NCBI GenBank assembly: GCA_034387635.1
Contig: JAOANU010000005.1
Span: 1,364,001 to 1,428,000, forward strand
DNA length: 64,000 nucleotides
DNA from: Rhodosporidiobolus odoratus
Taxonomy: Eukaryota; Basidiomycota; Microbotryomycetes; Sporidiobolales; Sporidiobolaceae
Direction: 5' to 3'
The notes below the pieces were generated by a model. It was not told the origin of the DNA and did not search any database. It saw only the letters and a program-made list of their open reading frames with translations. Within the stretch, counting starts at the first letter, position 1. Each line of letters begins with the position of its first letter. Below, piece after piece: positions 15,303 through 26,705 of this stretch. The position numbers and the translations under genes are program-made.

Positions 15303-17229
15303 ATGCTGACCGCCGCCATTCGACGTTCGCTGCCAGTCCGGACACCAGTCCGCCAACTCAGGCGCACCCTCGCTACCCCTGCTAACCCCGCTCAACTGCC
15401 TCGGGATCCCAACCTCAAGGTTACCACCCTTGCCAACGGCATCAGGGTCGCCTCAGATACCGCCCCAGGCCATTTCGTCGCAGCCGGTGTCTACGTCGAT
15501 GCCGGTAGCCGATACGAAAGTGACAGGACTCGGGGGGCAGCACATATGACCGACCGCCTGGCGTTCAAGGTGAGTCTTTCCAATCCTTTTCCCTGCCCCG
15601 ACCTTTTCTCGTTCTCCTGCTGAGGGCTCTACTCACTCCAACTCGCCCCCTTCGCAGAGCACTGTCAATCGAACCGCCGACGAGATCACCACCGAGATCG
15701 AACAGCTTGGCGGTCAGTTTATCTCGTCCTCAGCTCGAGAAACCATCCTCTACCAAGCCACCACCTACACCAAATCTCTGCCTTCCGTCATGTCCATCCT
15801 TTCCGATACTGTTCTCAGTCCGGCCATCACTTGCGAGGAACTCGACATCCAGCGCGAAGCGGCACTTTGGGAAGTCGGCGAGATCAAGAACAAGCCCGAA
15901 ATGATCCTCCCGGAACTGCTGCACGAAATCGCCTACCAGGGCAACACGCTAGGCAACCCACTGCTGTGTCCGGAGGAGAGGCTCGAAACGATGACGCCCG
16001 AAACGATCAAGGAGTTCATGCGAACGTGGTACCGACCGGACCGATTGGTGGTGGCCGCCGCGGGTATCGAGCACGAGCAGCTCGTCGAGCTCGCAGACCG
16101 GCATTTTGGCCACGTCAAGCCCGCGCCTTCGGCCCTTGCCGCATCCTCTTCCCGCTCTTCCACCTCCACCTCTCCGTCTCAATCGCAGCCCTTCTCCACA
16201 TCCACACAATCTTCCGCGTCCATCCTCGCTTCCGCATCGCCTTCTTCTCGCTCCGCTGATCCCGCATCCTTCGAATACCTCTCCACCGCACCCTCACGGT
16301 ATACTGGCGGTACCCTGCTACTTGATGCTCCCGACCTCGACTTCACGCATGTCTACGTCGCGTACGAAGGTCTGCCACTCGAAGACGACGACATCTACGC
16401 TTTGGCGACCCTTCAAGTGCTTCTCGGCGGAGGGGGCAGTTTCTCAGCAGGTGCGGTTTATCTTCCTTGCCTTTCCCTGTGATCGACCTATGCCCGTCCC
16501 CGGCTGTATTGGATACTCATTCGTTCTCGCTGCAGGTGGGCCCGGGAAGGGCATGTACTCGCGTCTCTACACGCAAGTCTTGAACCAATACCACGCCGTC
16601 GACTTCTGCTCCTCCTTCCACCACTGCTACATCGATTCAGCCCTGTTCGGCATGTCCATCTCCGTCCACCCTTCCTTCCTCGCCCGCACCCCCGACTTGA
16701 TCGCTCAACAGCTGGACAGTATAACTCGACCGGTCCCGGGAGGAATCGGTGAACCCGAATTGAGAAGGGCGAGGAATCAGCTCAAGAGTAGCTTGGCGAT
16801 GGCGTTGGAGAGCAGGATGGTACAAGTTGAGGATCTCGGAGTACGTGAGATATCTCATCTATCTCTCGATCGCACGCCCACTCCTCCTCATCGTCTTTCC
16901 GAAAACCCCTCTGCGCTTCTCCTCCCAAACCCCTCTAAGGCCTTACTAACCGCCTTTCCTCCTCTCTCTCGCTCTCTCCCCCTCTGCAGCGTCAAGTTCA
17001 AGTCCACGGCCGCAAAGTCTCCATGTCAGAAATGGCCGCCCTGATCGACCGCGTCACCCTCTCCGACCTATACCGCGTCGCCAACCGCGTTCTCCGACCT
17101 TCCAACTCTCCGATACTCGGCGACAAGCACCGAAGTGGGAAACCGACCGTGGTGGCTCAGGGAAGGGTGGATCGGTTGCCGGATGTTGTCGAGGCGCTCA
17201 GGAGGAGGGGGTTGGCTGGAGCGGCGTGA
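15303..17229 (+). CDS. MAS2: Mitochondrial processing peptidase alpha subunit
   Basis: Substrate-binding subunit of the matrix peptidase that removes presequences from imported precursors, partner of the catalytic beta subunit (M16 family). It starts with an Arg-rich presequence (MLTAAIRRSLPVRTPVRQLR), then LPRDPNLKVTTLANGIRVAS and GVYVDAGSRYES. The site equivalent to the zinc motif HxxEH reads AAHMTDRLAFK, so the catalytic pair is missing, as expected of alpha. The glycine-rich substrate loop is complete, GGGGSFSAG joined over an intron to GPGKGMYSRLYTQVLN. A Ser/Thr-rich insert (about 16130-16260) lengthens the middle. The last exon has SMSEMAALIDRVTLSDLYRV and ends RRGLAGAA. Five exons with short pyrimidine-rich introns. 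Confidence 0.94.
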
Positions 17230-17435
17230 CGCATGATCGTGTAGGCATTAGCGAGCGGGAATCGCATTACCTTTTCCTACTCGGCCTTTCACGTCAAATT
17301 CTGTTATGAGCGATGGTGGAAGAAGAACGGAAACCAGCACGAGCAGCACGGATGGCTTAGAGGAACAGCAAAGGCGGTACAAGATGGAGCAAAGGCAAGC
17401 CTGCGTCTTTTTTTTCGGTTCTAGCCTACAGTGTC

Positions 17436-19233
17436 CTATCGTCCCATTGCCCGTTGCGCTTGTTGCCGCTATCGACAAGAAAAGAGGTCAGGAGAAGGGT
17501 AGTCAGCATTGCACCCAGAGGGGGAGGGGGGAAAGAAGGTCCAGGGGAAAAGTGAAACCATGCACGTACAATCTGCAGAATCGTGTTTCGACTGTTCTCG
17601 TCCAATGCGGCAATCTGCGCATCCGACATGGCCAACACCTGCTGAATCAATGCTGCCTGACCTGCATCTGCGCCTGGTGCTGCAGGAGCAGGCGCCCCGA
17701 CTGGTGGAGCAGCTGAAGAAGGAGGAGGGGGAGGGGGCGGCGCCGCGCATGAAGGGCCGTTGTAGCTCGCGGGCGCCGGGCGGGTGTAGCTCGCTTGTTG
17801 GTGGGTGGGACCGCTGTAGGAGAGGGGCGGAGGACCGCCGGGGGCAGGGCGATTGTAAGAAGCTGGGCCGTTGTAGGAGGATGGGCCGTTGTAGGAGGCG
17901 GGGCCGCCGGACGGGGGAGGGGGAGTGCCATAGGAGGAGGGAGGGCCGTTGTAGGAAGGCGCGGCGCCGCCGTACGATGCGGTTGCCGGTGCAGGAGGGT
18001 AGGATGCGGGTCCGCCAGCTGGAGGACCACCTGCGGCGGGAACGGCGGGAGCGACACCGGGAAAGGTTTTCTGCAGAGGCAAAAAGACTTAGCATCGGTC
18101 GTGACATGGAAAGTTGGCACGACGAGGGCTTACTTGGAGGATGGCGGGGTCAACGATACCCATGCAGAGCATCGCCTGGAAGAGAGCGTAGGAAAGCTGG
18201 GGGTTGGCCTGTAGCAAAGCACGAGCTTCGTACGGAGACGCGATCACCAGAGCCTGTAGGGAAGCAAGTGTATGAGCGAAAAGAAGGCAGCCCAGTCGTG
18301 CAGCAGAACGCACCTTCATCTGGCTCATCACGTCCAGCAATTGACCCGGGGCCATGGTCCCGATCGTCTCCGTAATCTTGTCCGTCGCACTCTTCCCAGC
18401 CTCCAGCGGTACACCAACAGGAAGTGGCCTAGCCGGTCCGACCGGTGCAGGGGGCCCACCTCCCTGCTGCGGTCCCATTCCCATTCCTCCTCCCATACCG
18501 CCTCCCATTCCTCCCATCCCCCCCATACCGCCTCCTCCCATTCCCCCCGTACCTCCTCCAGGCGGTCCCATGGACGGCGAACCGAATCCTCCACCTCCTC
18601 CCGGTGGCACTGGCGCACCATACCCCGGGGGCGGTCCACTACTCCCCGGCGCGCCTACAGGTGGGTACCCAGGTCCAATGGGTCCAGCTCCAACATAGCC
18701 CCCTCCAGGTCCGCCTTGAGGTCCACCCCTGAAACGTTTCGGAGGAGGCGCATCGTCCGTGTCGGCAAAGTCGAGACGAAGACCACGGCCGCCGACTTCT
18801 ACGCCTTGCAGGTTGCGGAGGGCGGAGGCGGCCGTGTCGGCATCGCGGTATTCGCAGAAACCGAAACCTTTGGGTTTGCCCGTGCCGTGGTCGAATACGA
18901 GACTGTAGAAAAGCCCAGGTGAGCTGGCAAGGCAGAAGACGAGGGGAGGGAGAAGGGGAAGACGAACCGGAAAGAGACGACGGGTCCGACTGAGCCGAAG
19001 ACCTGGTCGATTGATTCAAGATTAGCTCGTGGCACATGATAAGCTCAGCAGAGTGGAGACGTGCCTCAATCAACTGTTCTTCCGTGTAGTCGAAGGGGAG
19101 ATTGCCAACTGCAAGATGAGAAACGACTTCAGCACTTGGGAAAGACAGGGGAACATAGCTAGTAATCTGGCGTACCAAACACGACCTTGGAGCGCGTCTG
19201 CGGTTGCCCATAGCCTCCTCCACCGTAGTTCAT
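17436..19233 (-). CDS. RNA15: Cleavage stimulation factor subunit 2 (CstF-64 / Rna15)
   Basis: RNA-binding subunit of the mRNA 3'-end cleavage and polyadenylation machinery; it recognises U/GU-rich sites in nascent RNA in the nucleus. It has an N-terminal RRM (VVFVGNLPFDYTEEQLIE, then VFGSVGPVVSFR, DHGTGKPKGFGFCEYRD and LRLDFADTD), a Gly/Pro/Met-rich linker, the hinge domain (MAPGQLLDVMSQMK, ALLQANPQLSYALFQAMLCM), a long Pro/Ser/Tyr-rich region, and the C-terminal three-helix domain (AALIQQVLAMSDAQIAALDE, ending TILQIRQQAQRAMGR). The last intron (GTACGT to GATAG) is required to reach that C-terminus and the TAG at 17436. The intron inside the RRM starts with GC rather than GT (see 19003-19064). 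Convergent with MAS2 across 206 bp. Confidence 0.92.
19003..19064 (-). other. GC-AG intron inside the RNA15 RRM
   Basis: The RRM must join TEEQLIE directly to VFGSVGPVV. The only junction doing so removes 62 nt that begin GCACGT and end GACCAG, with a CTAATC branch-like site near the 3' end. The nearest GT donors break the conserved motif. Confidence 0.75.
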
Positions 19234-19413
19234 GCTGTTCGATAAGTGATGGTCGTGAGTCGAAGCGATGGGAGCAATTCTAAGCCTTTTCTATTCAGCA
19301 TCACAACTTCACAACCTCTTGATTGTATGTGCGAGTCTAGTAAGAGCAGCAGGGTTACAACTACACTACACTAGTAGCACAGCGCGACGATGGTACACCC
19401 TGACCACAGTCAC

Positions 19414-20790
19414 CTACTTCCGTCCGCCACGTCCGCCCCTGCTGCCACCCCTGCCGCCCCCTCTTCCACCCCTCTTTCCCTCGAGGCTCATCGCTCCCCG
19501 TCCGCCCGTCAAGTGCTTGATCGCCTTGCGCTCATTGACCATACCCTTCGTCTCCTGGCGAGCGTTCGGTGCGTCGTCCGATACTCGTACGCGCTTGTTC
19601 GACGGGGTTGCGCCAATCGAGGAAAGGATGGAAAGCGCTTTTGAGCGTTCGTCTCGCGAAGAGACTTCGTTGGCGTCAAACTGCGGGCATGCGAGATGAA
19701 TACAGATGCTGCAGGAGAATCGGGGGGGAAAGAGGGCAGAACCCACCTTCCGCTTGATGTTCTTCTCCTTGCCCTCTCCCTTGAGCTTGTCATCAAAGTT
19801 GCCCAAACTCGCCGTACTCCGCTTGCTCGACTTGAGTTCCCTGTCCAGCACCAGCTTTCGCTTATCCCGCTCGCTCGCCTTGGCCGTGTTCTGCTGCACC
19901 TGCTTCGCCGCGTTTTGAGCTGACCGTTGCAAGTTCTGCAGACGCTGTTGCTCGTTCTTGAGCTTGTGACCCTTGCGCTCGGCGCGAGCAGCGGCAACAG
20001 GGTTGAAGTTAGGGTCTAGGGGGCGAAGGTGAATGAGCAAGGACACTGTGACAACAAGGCGAATCAGGAAGAAGAAGAAAGGACGAACCGGCATTGTTGG
20101 GCACCTCGTGGATCCACTGCTCTTCCTTGTCCTTGTTCTTGCCCTTGTAGCCCCACCTCGGCACCCATTCCTGCTTGTCCTCGTCATAGACCATCTTGTC
20201 CTTTTTAGGTTTGGGCGCGATGCCCTTGGCCTGGGCAAACGCCTGCCACTTGGTGATGGGCGCGGCTTTGGGGAGCTGTGCGGGTAAAAAGGCGTGAGCG
20301 CTGTCTGCAGAGTGAAGCAGAGGGGTATGGCGTACAGGCTTCTCACGGGGCAATCCCGTCGCAATGGGGGGCAAGTCTGCGACCACTCCTTCGTCGACGA
20401 CCCGGGTAGGCTGGCTCCAGATCTCGTTCACGAGCAGCTGAATGCCATCCCTAGCGTTGCTGAGGAGGGTCTGCTCCTTCTCGGCTCTGAAGAAAAGGCA
20501 ACGAACGAGGTCAGCGTACAACAGGATGAGAAAGAGGGAAAGGGAGACGGACTGGTAAGACTCGAGGTCAATCGGGTTGGGGTCGAAGCAAGCGAGTAGA
20601 CCGAGATCGAACTCGACCGGAATCTCCTTGTCGACGGTAATGGCCTTACTGTTGAGATGGGGAGCGGGATGCGAAGGTGGAGCGGAAGGTGAGAGGTAGG
20701 AAGATCAGCTCAGTCACGACGGCATCGGGAGGTCGAAGGTCAAGCTTACGCCTTCTGGTTCGATGCTTGAAGGATCTCTGACACGTCCAT
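19414..20790 (-). CDS. RRS1: Regulator of ribosome biosynthesis Rrs1
   Basis: Nucleolar assembly factor that helps load the 5S RNP (uL18, uL5, 5S rRNA) onto pre-60S particles. The start MDVSEILQASNQK is followed after an intron by AITVDKEIPVEFDLGLLACF and PNPIDLESYQ, the family N-terminal signature. Then come ARDGIQLLVNEIW, LPREKPVR, ITKWQAFAQAKGIAPKPKKD, VYDEDKQEWVPRWGYKGKNK, IHEVPNNA and DPNFNPVAAARAERK. A Lys/Arg-rich coiled segment follows, and the tail is a Gly/Arg-rich RGG-type tract ending GGRGGRK. Five or six exons. It shares a 272-bp divergent promoter with TOF1. Confidence 0.93.
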
Positions 20791-21062
20791 AGTGGTCTAG
20801 CGAGTGAACGAGCAGCGGTAGGATGGATTGAGTTCAAGGAGGGAAGGAAGCTCAGAGCAGAATAGGGGGGACAATCTATTTTCGACTCCGCCTAAGTCGC
20901 GTCTGTATACCTCGAAAGGAGCTGTTCGAGATACTTTGGCTGTAATCAAGTAGTTCAATTTCCGCGTGGGGAGGTTTGCAGTGTTAAGTCGCTCTGGATC
21001 ACGTTGAAACGCGTTGTCGTTCCTCCACTTCCCGTCCTCTCCTGCGCTACTCGACACAGGCT
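20791..21062. promoter_or_regulatory. divergent promoter RRS1 / TOF1 with an MCB-like box
   Basis: 272 bp between start codons. The palindrome AACGCGTT at 21008-21015 contains the core ACGCGT of the MluI cell-cycle box bound by MBF-type G1/S factors in ascomycete yeasts; it lies 49 bp before the TOF1 ATG. The functional link is inferred. Confidence 0.4.
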
Positions 21063-24000
21063 ATGGCCAAGCACCGCGGCTACGCTTCAGATGAACAGCA
21101 ATCCGAACATGAAGACGCTCAATCAGAGTCGGTTTACTCGGACGCAGATGCTCCCATGACGGCTCAACAGCGGTGCGTTCCCACTTGCTGCTCTTTCCTG
21201 TCCTGTCTAAAGCCGAGCAAAGACTTCACACGCTCGCGAGCTGCGTCATTGATCCCGCCGGTCCGCCCGCCCACAGGAAACGAGCCGCCCTACATCCGCC
21301 CATCTCGTCCATTTGCGCTGCTTTGGGTGGTTTCGAAGAGTTCCTCGACGAGAATGGACAGGTCTACACTGCCTACTCGCTTGGTGACCAGGTCGTCGGT
21401 AAGTCTGCGTAATTCATTCGCTGCCTGCACGCTCCAGATGAGCTGACCCGATTTTGCTGCCCCACTTTCCAGGTTGCTTGAAAGATCTCAAGCGGTTCTG
21501 GCGGATGGACGAGAAGGACGACGACAGGACTGTCGCACGGATCTTCCATGAGGTCGGCGTACTCAAGAAGGACCTGCTGCCGATTCTCAAGACCACGCTG
21601 GGGCAGGGTGCGAAGGGAGACAGGATTGCGCTGGCCTGCGGTTCGTCCTTTCCGATTTAGCCCTTGACTGTTGCCCATACTGACTTCGTTCCTCTCTAGT
21701 CGAGCTGATGGGCGCCATGACGTGGCCTATTAACGTGGCGGAGGAGCTACGTGACGCCCAGATACTCGGCGAGCTGAAGCAGAACATGGACTACACCACT
21801 CTGATCGACGCCCAGATGTCCTACAAAGCCGCCATCGTGCATCGTAAGGACGGCGTCCTGAAGCACATGATGATCATTCTCGCCAACTCGTTGTCGAAGA
21901 GCCGAAGGTGGGCTCGGTTTCTCCCTTCCGACTTGCGAAGGTCATGCTGACCCACCCGCCTCATCTCCCCCTGTCGATGCAGAGACCGCACGCAGAAGGA
22001 CGAGAACGTCATCTCTCTCGTGCTGCATTGCTTCCGTAACCTCGCGTACCTCAACGACCGCGTCAACATGTCTGAATCTGCGACTGCCATCGAAGAATCT
22101 TCTTTACAGGTACGGTCCCGCACTCCGTTTTCGTGAGCCTGCCTTGCTCAGCCTATGTGTCCTTCGCTTGTAGAGCGACCTCATCGTCCAATTTTCGCAA
22201 CACGGCATCCTCGACCTTCTCCTCGCCATGTCAGCTCAAGCCGATTCTTCCGACTACGCACCCTGGAACATGGTCGTCCTCGACATTCTCCATCTCATAT
22301 TCCGTTGTGTACGGCCAGACGAGCTGATGGTACCGGTTGGGAAGGTGCGTGCATTAACCTCTTGATCTGCGAAACAAGTTCAGTTGATGTCACAAGCTGA
22401 CCTTGGTGCTTCCTCGACGCTTTGGCGCACACGCACAGATTGAATCGAATCGACTACGCGACATGTTGGATCTAGAGTCGAAGCAGCAGGTAACCCACCA
22501 CGGCGTGCTAAAGGGTTCGCGACATTCTCGCTTCGGAACCACCATTGCGGTGCAGTCGGTGCGTTTCGCGTTGTCCTTATTACCCATGACTTAATTCGCG
22601 CTGAGCATGTTTTCGGACATATGTCGCGACTCTATCACGGACAGGGCAATGGCAAGAAGTATATCCTGCACAAGCAGTCCACCCTCGCCGAAGGACCTGA
22701 AAAGACTCTTGACAAGGTCAAGCGCAGCAAGGCTAAGAAGGTACGGCAGGAAGACGACCTTGCGCCGCCATCTCAGCTACGACCAGAGGCTATCAAGGAA
22801 TTAGATGAGATGGGCCGCAAGTTCATCGAGTCTGCGTTCAACGGTTCGTTCGCCCTGTCTGCTGCCTGCTTACTCAGCGACTTACGCCGGCTCGGATGCC
22901 TTACTGTAGCCTTCTTCTCCTCCATCCTCCGCGATATCCGCATGGAGCGTCTCAAAGTCCGGGAATCCGATACAGTCCGATTCCTCTTCCTAGCCCGCTT
23001 CTTTCTCGAACTTTTCCTCCTCATATACGCCGACGATGAGAAGAGAGGTATTCCTCATACAGATGAGGAGAAAGGGCATGACTTTGGGTTGGTGGCGGAG
23101 ATGACTGAGCCGCATGCTATTGGGTTTGTGACGATGAGGATGAAGACGGCGCTGGAAGACAAGGTGTATTTCGATTCCTCCTCCACGCTGTCTGCCTGGA
23201 TATCTCCGATCGCTAACCATATCCGCACACTTCGTCTGCCTTTAGCCGCCGCTTTGGACCGATCTCCACGCCGGTGTCGACTGCTTCACGCAGATTGTCT
23301 GTTCTTTTCCGGCTGCCCCGCTCACGACTGTTGCTGACTTCGCCTTATGTCGCAGCTTCTTGTCATCGAAGCCCTCCAAGCCTCTGGAAACCCAGATCAC
23401 GTCGATGTTGCCGAAATCTTACAGAACAAGCTTTACTACGAGGCGGAAACGCTGGATATGGTGCTCACCCTGATTCACAAATACAACGCGCAGTCATACA
23501 AGTGCGTACCTCGTGCTGTCTCCACCACCTTTGACATTCACACCTCTGAAGGAAATGCGGGAGACTGACTTGGCACTGGTCCCCAATTCGCCCGCAGATA
23601 CCTCGACGCCGTCATGAACCTCTCATACACCCTCCTGCGTATGCTCGAAAAGTACTCCAAATCCAAGTCTTACATGTATGTGCGGAAGAAGAAGGCGGGA
23701 CGGGCAAAGAAGAAAAAGAGTGCGTCGAACAGAAGATGTTTTCTCATTCGTCTCCTTTCTTGCTCGAATTCGCTAGCTGATAGGTGAACTTTCCCGGCGT
23801 CACAGAGCAACAGTCCGGCAACGAAGATGAGGGCGATGGGCTCGGTATGGGTAATGAGGAGGATGAGGAAGAAATCGAGATCGAGCAGTCGGCCGTTTCC
23901 TTCGGCGAGCATGCTTTCCAGTTCGAGAAGTTCGAGCAGGTAGGTACTCTCGCAGAACACAAATGGCCTGCTTGAGTGAGAGTGGCTGACCAGGTCGCCC

Positions 24001-26155
24001 TCTCCTGCAGCGCTTCGCCGATGAAGCCGTTCTTTCTACCTGTATGGTCTACCTCGAGTCGTACAAGACGTTCCGATCAGGTGAACAGATGAAGCGCATT
24101 GTCGCCCTCATGCATCGTCAAGCGGTGAAGGCCAAGTCTGAAGGGTTGTTCTTCAAGGTTCGCTTTATCATCTCTCTCTCCCCGGATTCTGTCTCGCTGA
24201 CTTGGCCGAGATCTACTGGTCGCCAGCCCTCTGTTCTTGAGCTTTTCAAGCGCGTCATGGACGATCCCGACGTTGCCGGCGCTCGAGAGGGACCCAATGC
24301 CGACCTTCGCAAGCTGATCGAGTATGTCCTACGCAAGTTCTTCAAGGTAGTGCAAGATCACCCCTTTCTACTGCTCGAGGTACGCATACTGCCCTCTATC
24401 ATCTTGCTGCGGAGCCGCAGGGTTGATGCGCGTGGACTTGCAGTGCTTCTTCCCCAAGACAAGGAGTCAGCTAGGCAAGATGCGGCTGGGAGAGCTCGAT
24501 CCATACGCCGACACCGACGATGATACACCTGCCTACCGCGTACGTGACCCTGTCGTCCCTCTGGCCGCGGACTTTGCAGCTGACGCCGCTTGATTGTCTG
24601 CAGGCAAAGAAGATCGGCGAAGTCGAAGTTCAGCCTGGCTTTTCCCTCACGCAACAAATCGGCATTGCAATCGCTTGTTTGGTCGACGGCGAAGATCTCG
24701 AGCTGGTCGAGCTGGTCAAGAGTGTAAGTTTCGCTGTTCTCGTCTGGGGTCTGTCGTTCAGCCCGTACTGACATTGTTGTCCTTTCCTCCCTTGCAGCAA
24801 CTCGCCCTGGCCTCTGCCGCTCGTACCGAGATCGTGCTTACCACCGACGGTGTCGCCGAAGCCGCTGCCGAGCTTCTCGCAGAAGACGACTCCGACGAAG
24901 CGATTCGAGCCAGGGCGGCGCAGCTCAAGGGTCCTTCGGCAGAGGCAGTCGCGCTGTTCGTACCGCATAACGTCGACTTCGGCGAGGATCCGGAGCAGAA
25001 GGAGTCTGCGACGGTCAATCCGCACTTCAAGCTGTTGATGCGGTTGCTGGAATGGGAGAGCACCGAGAGTAAGCCGGTCTCCCCCTTCTTTCTTTCAACT
25101 TTTCAATATGCAAGCTGAAGTTCACCTCTTGCTTCCAGCGCCGGAGACGAGTGAACTCGTTTGGTCCATCCCCGCAACGATTGTCCCGTCACGCCTCGAC
25201 AGCGATCTCAAGATCATCAACGACTTCCTCCTCGACCCCGTCGACCCGCAGAATGGCAAATCCGCCTCCGAGCTCCTACGAAAGAAGCGGAAGAAGCCAG
25301 TTCGTCGGAAGCGAAAGTTGGCAAGCGACGACGAGCTCGAGCTGGGGGAAGATGGGGAAGACGGGGAGGAAGGTGACGGGGCAGGCGAGGGGAAGAAGGC
25401 CAAGGCGAAGAAGCAGCGGGCGAAGAAGCGCAAGGAGGAGGAGATGGCGTACAAGTCTGCGCAGTTCATTGCGGACTCGGATGACGAGGACGACGCCGAG
25501 CGGGATGCGATCTTCTTTGCTGCTGAAGCTGCTGTACGTTTCCGTTCTTTCCGTCTCCATCATTTCATCTATGAGTCGATCGCTTACCATCGACAATCTG
25601 CAGCTGCGCGAGAAGCTCAACTCTGGCGCTGTCTCCAATGCTCTCGCGACCGGCGGCACGAAAAAGAAGAAACAATCCAAATCCGGCGCTCCTTCTTCAA
25701 GTGCAGCTCGTGCTACATCCCCCTCCACTTCGACCGCCTCTTCTCCCCCACCTACCGGATCAAAATCGAAGAAAGGCAAGGCGAAGAAGGTACCTGCCGC
25801 TGCGAAAGGCAAACGAGGGAAGAAGAAAGGCGCTCCGACCGAGGCCACCTTTGACGGCGACCTGGTCTCTGACCTTGATGACGAAGACGATGAGCATCTC
25901 GCGTCTGAGCTTCGAGGTCACGAGGCGCAGAAGCAGGCGGGGGGGAGGCAGGAGGACGGGATGCAGGTTGACTCGGCTGAGCCAACTTCGCCAGCATCGT
26001 CCGATACGCTTACTTCACGCAAACGAGGGGCGTCGGTTTCCTCCGCTGCCGTGGGGGCGGTCGATGATGACGAGGGGGAGGCGGACGAAGCTGCACAGGC
26101 GGTCTCGCAGGCGAAGAAGCGGAGGGTAATCCTTGATTCAGACGAAGATGAGTGA
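21063..26155 (+). CDS. TOF1: Replication fork protection protein Tof1/Swi1 (Timeless family)
   Basis: With Csm3/Swi3 it forms the fork protection complex, which travels with the replisome, links helicase and polymerase and supports the S-phase checkpoint. After an acidic start (MAKHRGYASDEQQSEHEDA) the Timeless N-terminal domain follows over many short exons: ISSICAALGGFEEFLDENGQ, YSLGDQVVGCLKDLKRFWRM, VELMGAMTWPINVAEELRD, VISLVLHCFRNLAYLNDR, VVLDILHLIFRCVRPDEL and HMSRLYHGQGNGKKYILHK. The C-terminal half has ETSELVWSIPATIVPSRLD and LKIINDFLLDPVDPQNGKSA. The tail is highly acidic and Lys-rich (SPT16-like charge runs), ending KRRVILDSDEDE. About 1,200 residues and more than fifteen exons. Identity is firm; individual splice sites are not all checked. 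Confidence 0.92.
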
Positions 26156-26705
26156 AGGAACGGCGGATCTTTGAGCCTTATAAGAATCTCTATGTTGTTT
26201 TTGACCTTCCTTGCTGGTGTACTACCTTCGTATCGCTGTGCATTCTATCTCTGACCGACGATTCTCCGTATGGGCCTGCGTAGTTCTCGAATGAGTTGCA
26301 AGATGGCGCAAGAGCTAAGAGGGCAGGCAGCAGCGTCCGTTGAGAGCTAAGTTTTGCTGAAGGGGTGAAGGCCGGAAGAATAACGAAACATGAACAAGGC
26401 GTGAAAGAGAGGAGAGACGTGTATAGAGGGAGAGTACAGGTATAGACAGAGAGCTGGGAGTAGCTCGCAACGAGAAGGGGCGGACAAGAGAGTGGTGGCG
26501 GAGAAGGAATAGGTTGCTAATGCGAAGGGCGGAAATAGTCGCGAAGATTAACGAGTCACAAGGTACGAGAAAAGGAACGAAAGGAAGGTGAAGGAGGAAA
26601 GGCCAAGAAAGTGTCTGTGAAAGGGAAAGACGAAGACGAGGAGGAGAAAGGCGCGTCGACGGCCTGCGCCCGCTTCTCCCTGCTCTCCCCGTCTAACGAC
26701 TATCC
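26156..26705. other. convergent intergenic region TOF1 / chitin synthase
   Basis: 550 bp between two stops. The plus strand is purine-rich from about 26330 to 26660 (many GAGA and AAGGA runs), so the chitin synthase 3' leader on the minus strand would be pyrimidine-rich. No gene is seen. Confidence 0.6.

Noticed and set aside
17750..18620. Gly/Pro/Met-rich tracts in RNA15 as possible mobile or satellite repeats
   Set aside because: They are in-frame low-complexity linkers, normal for CstF-64 proteins, without regular DNA periodicity.
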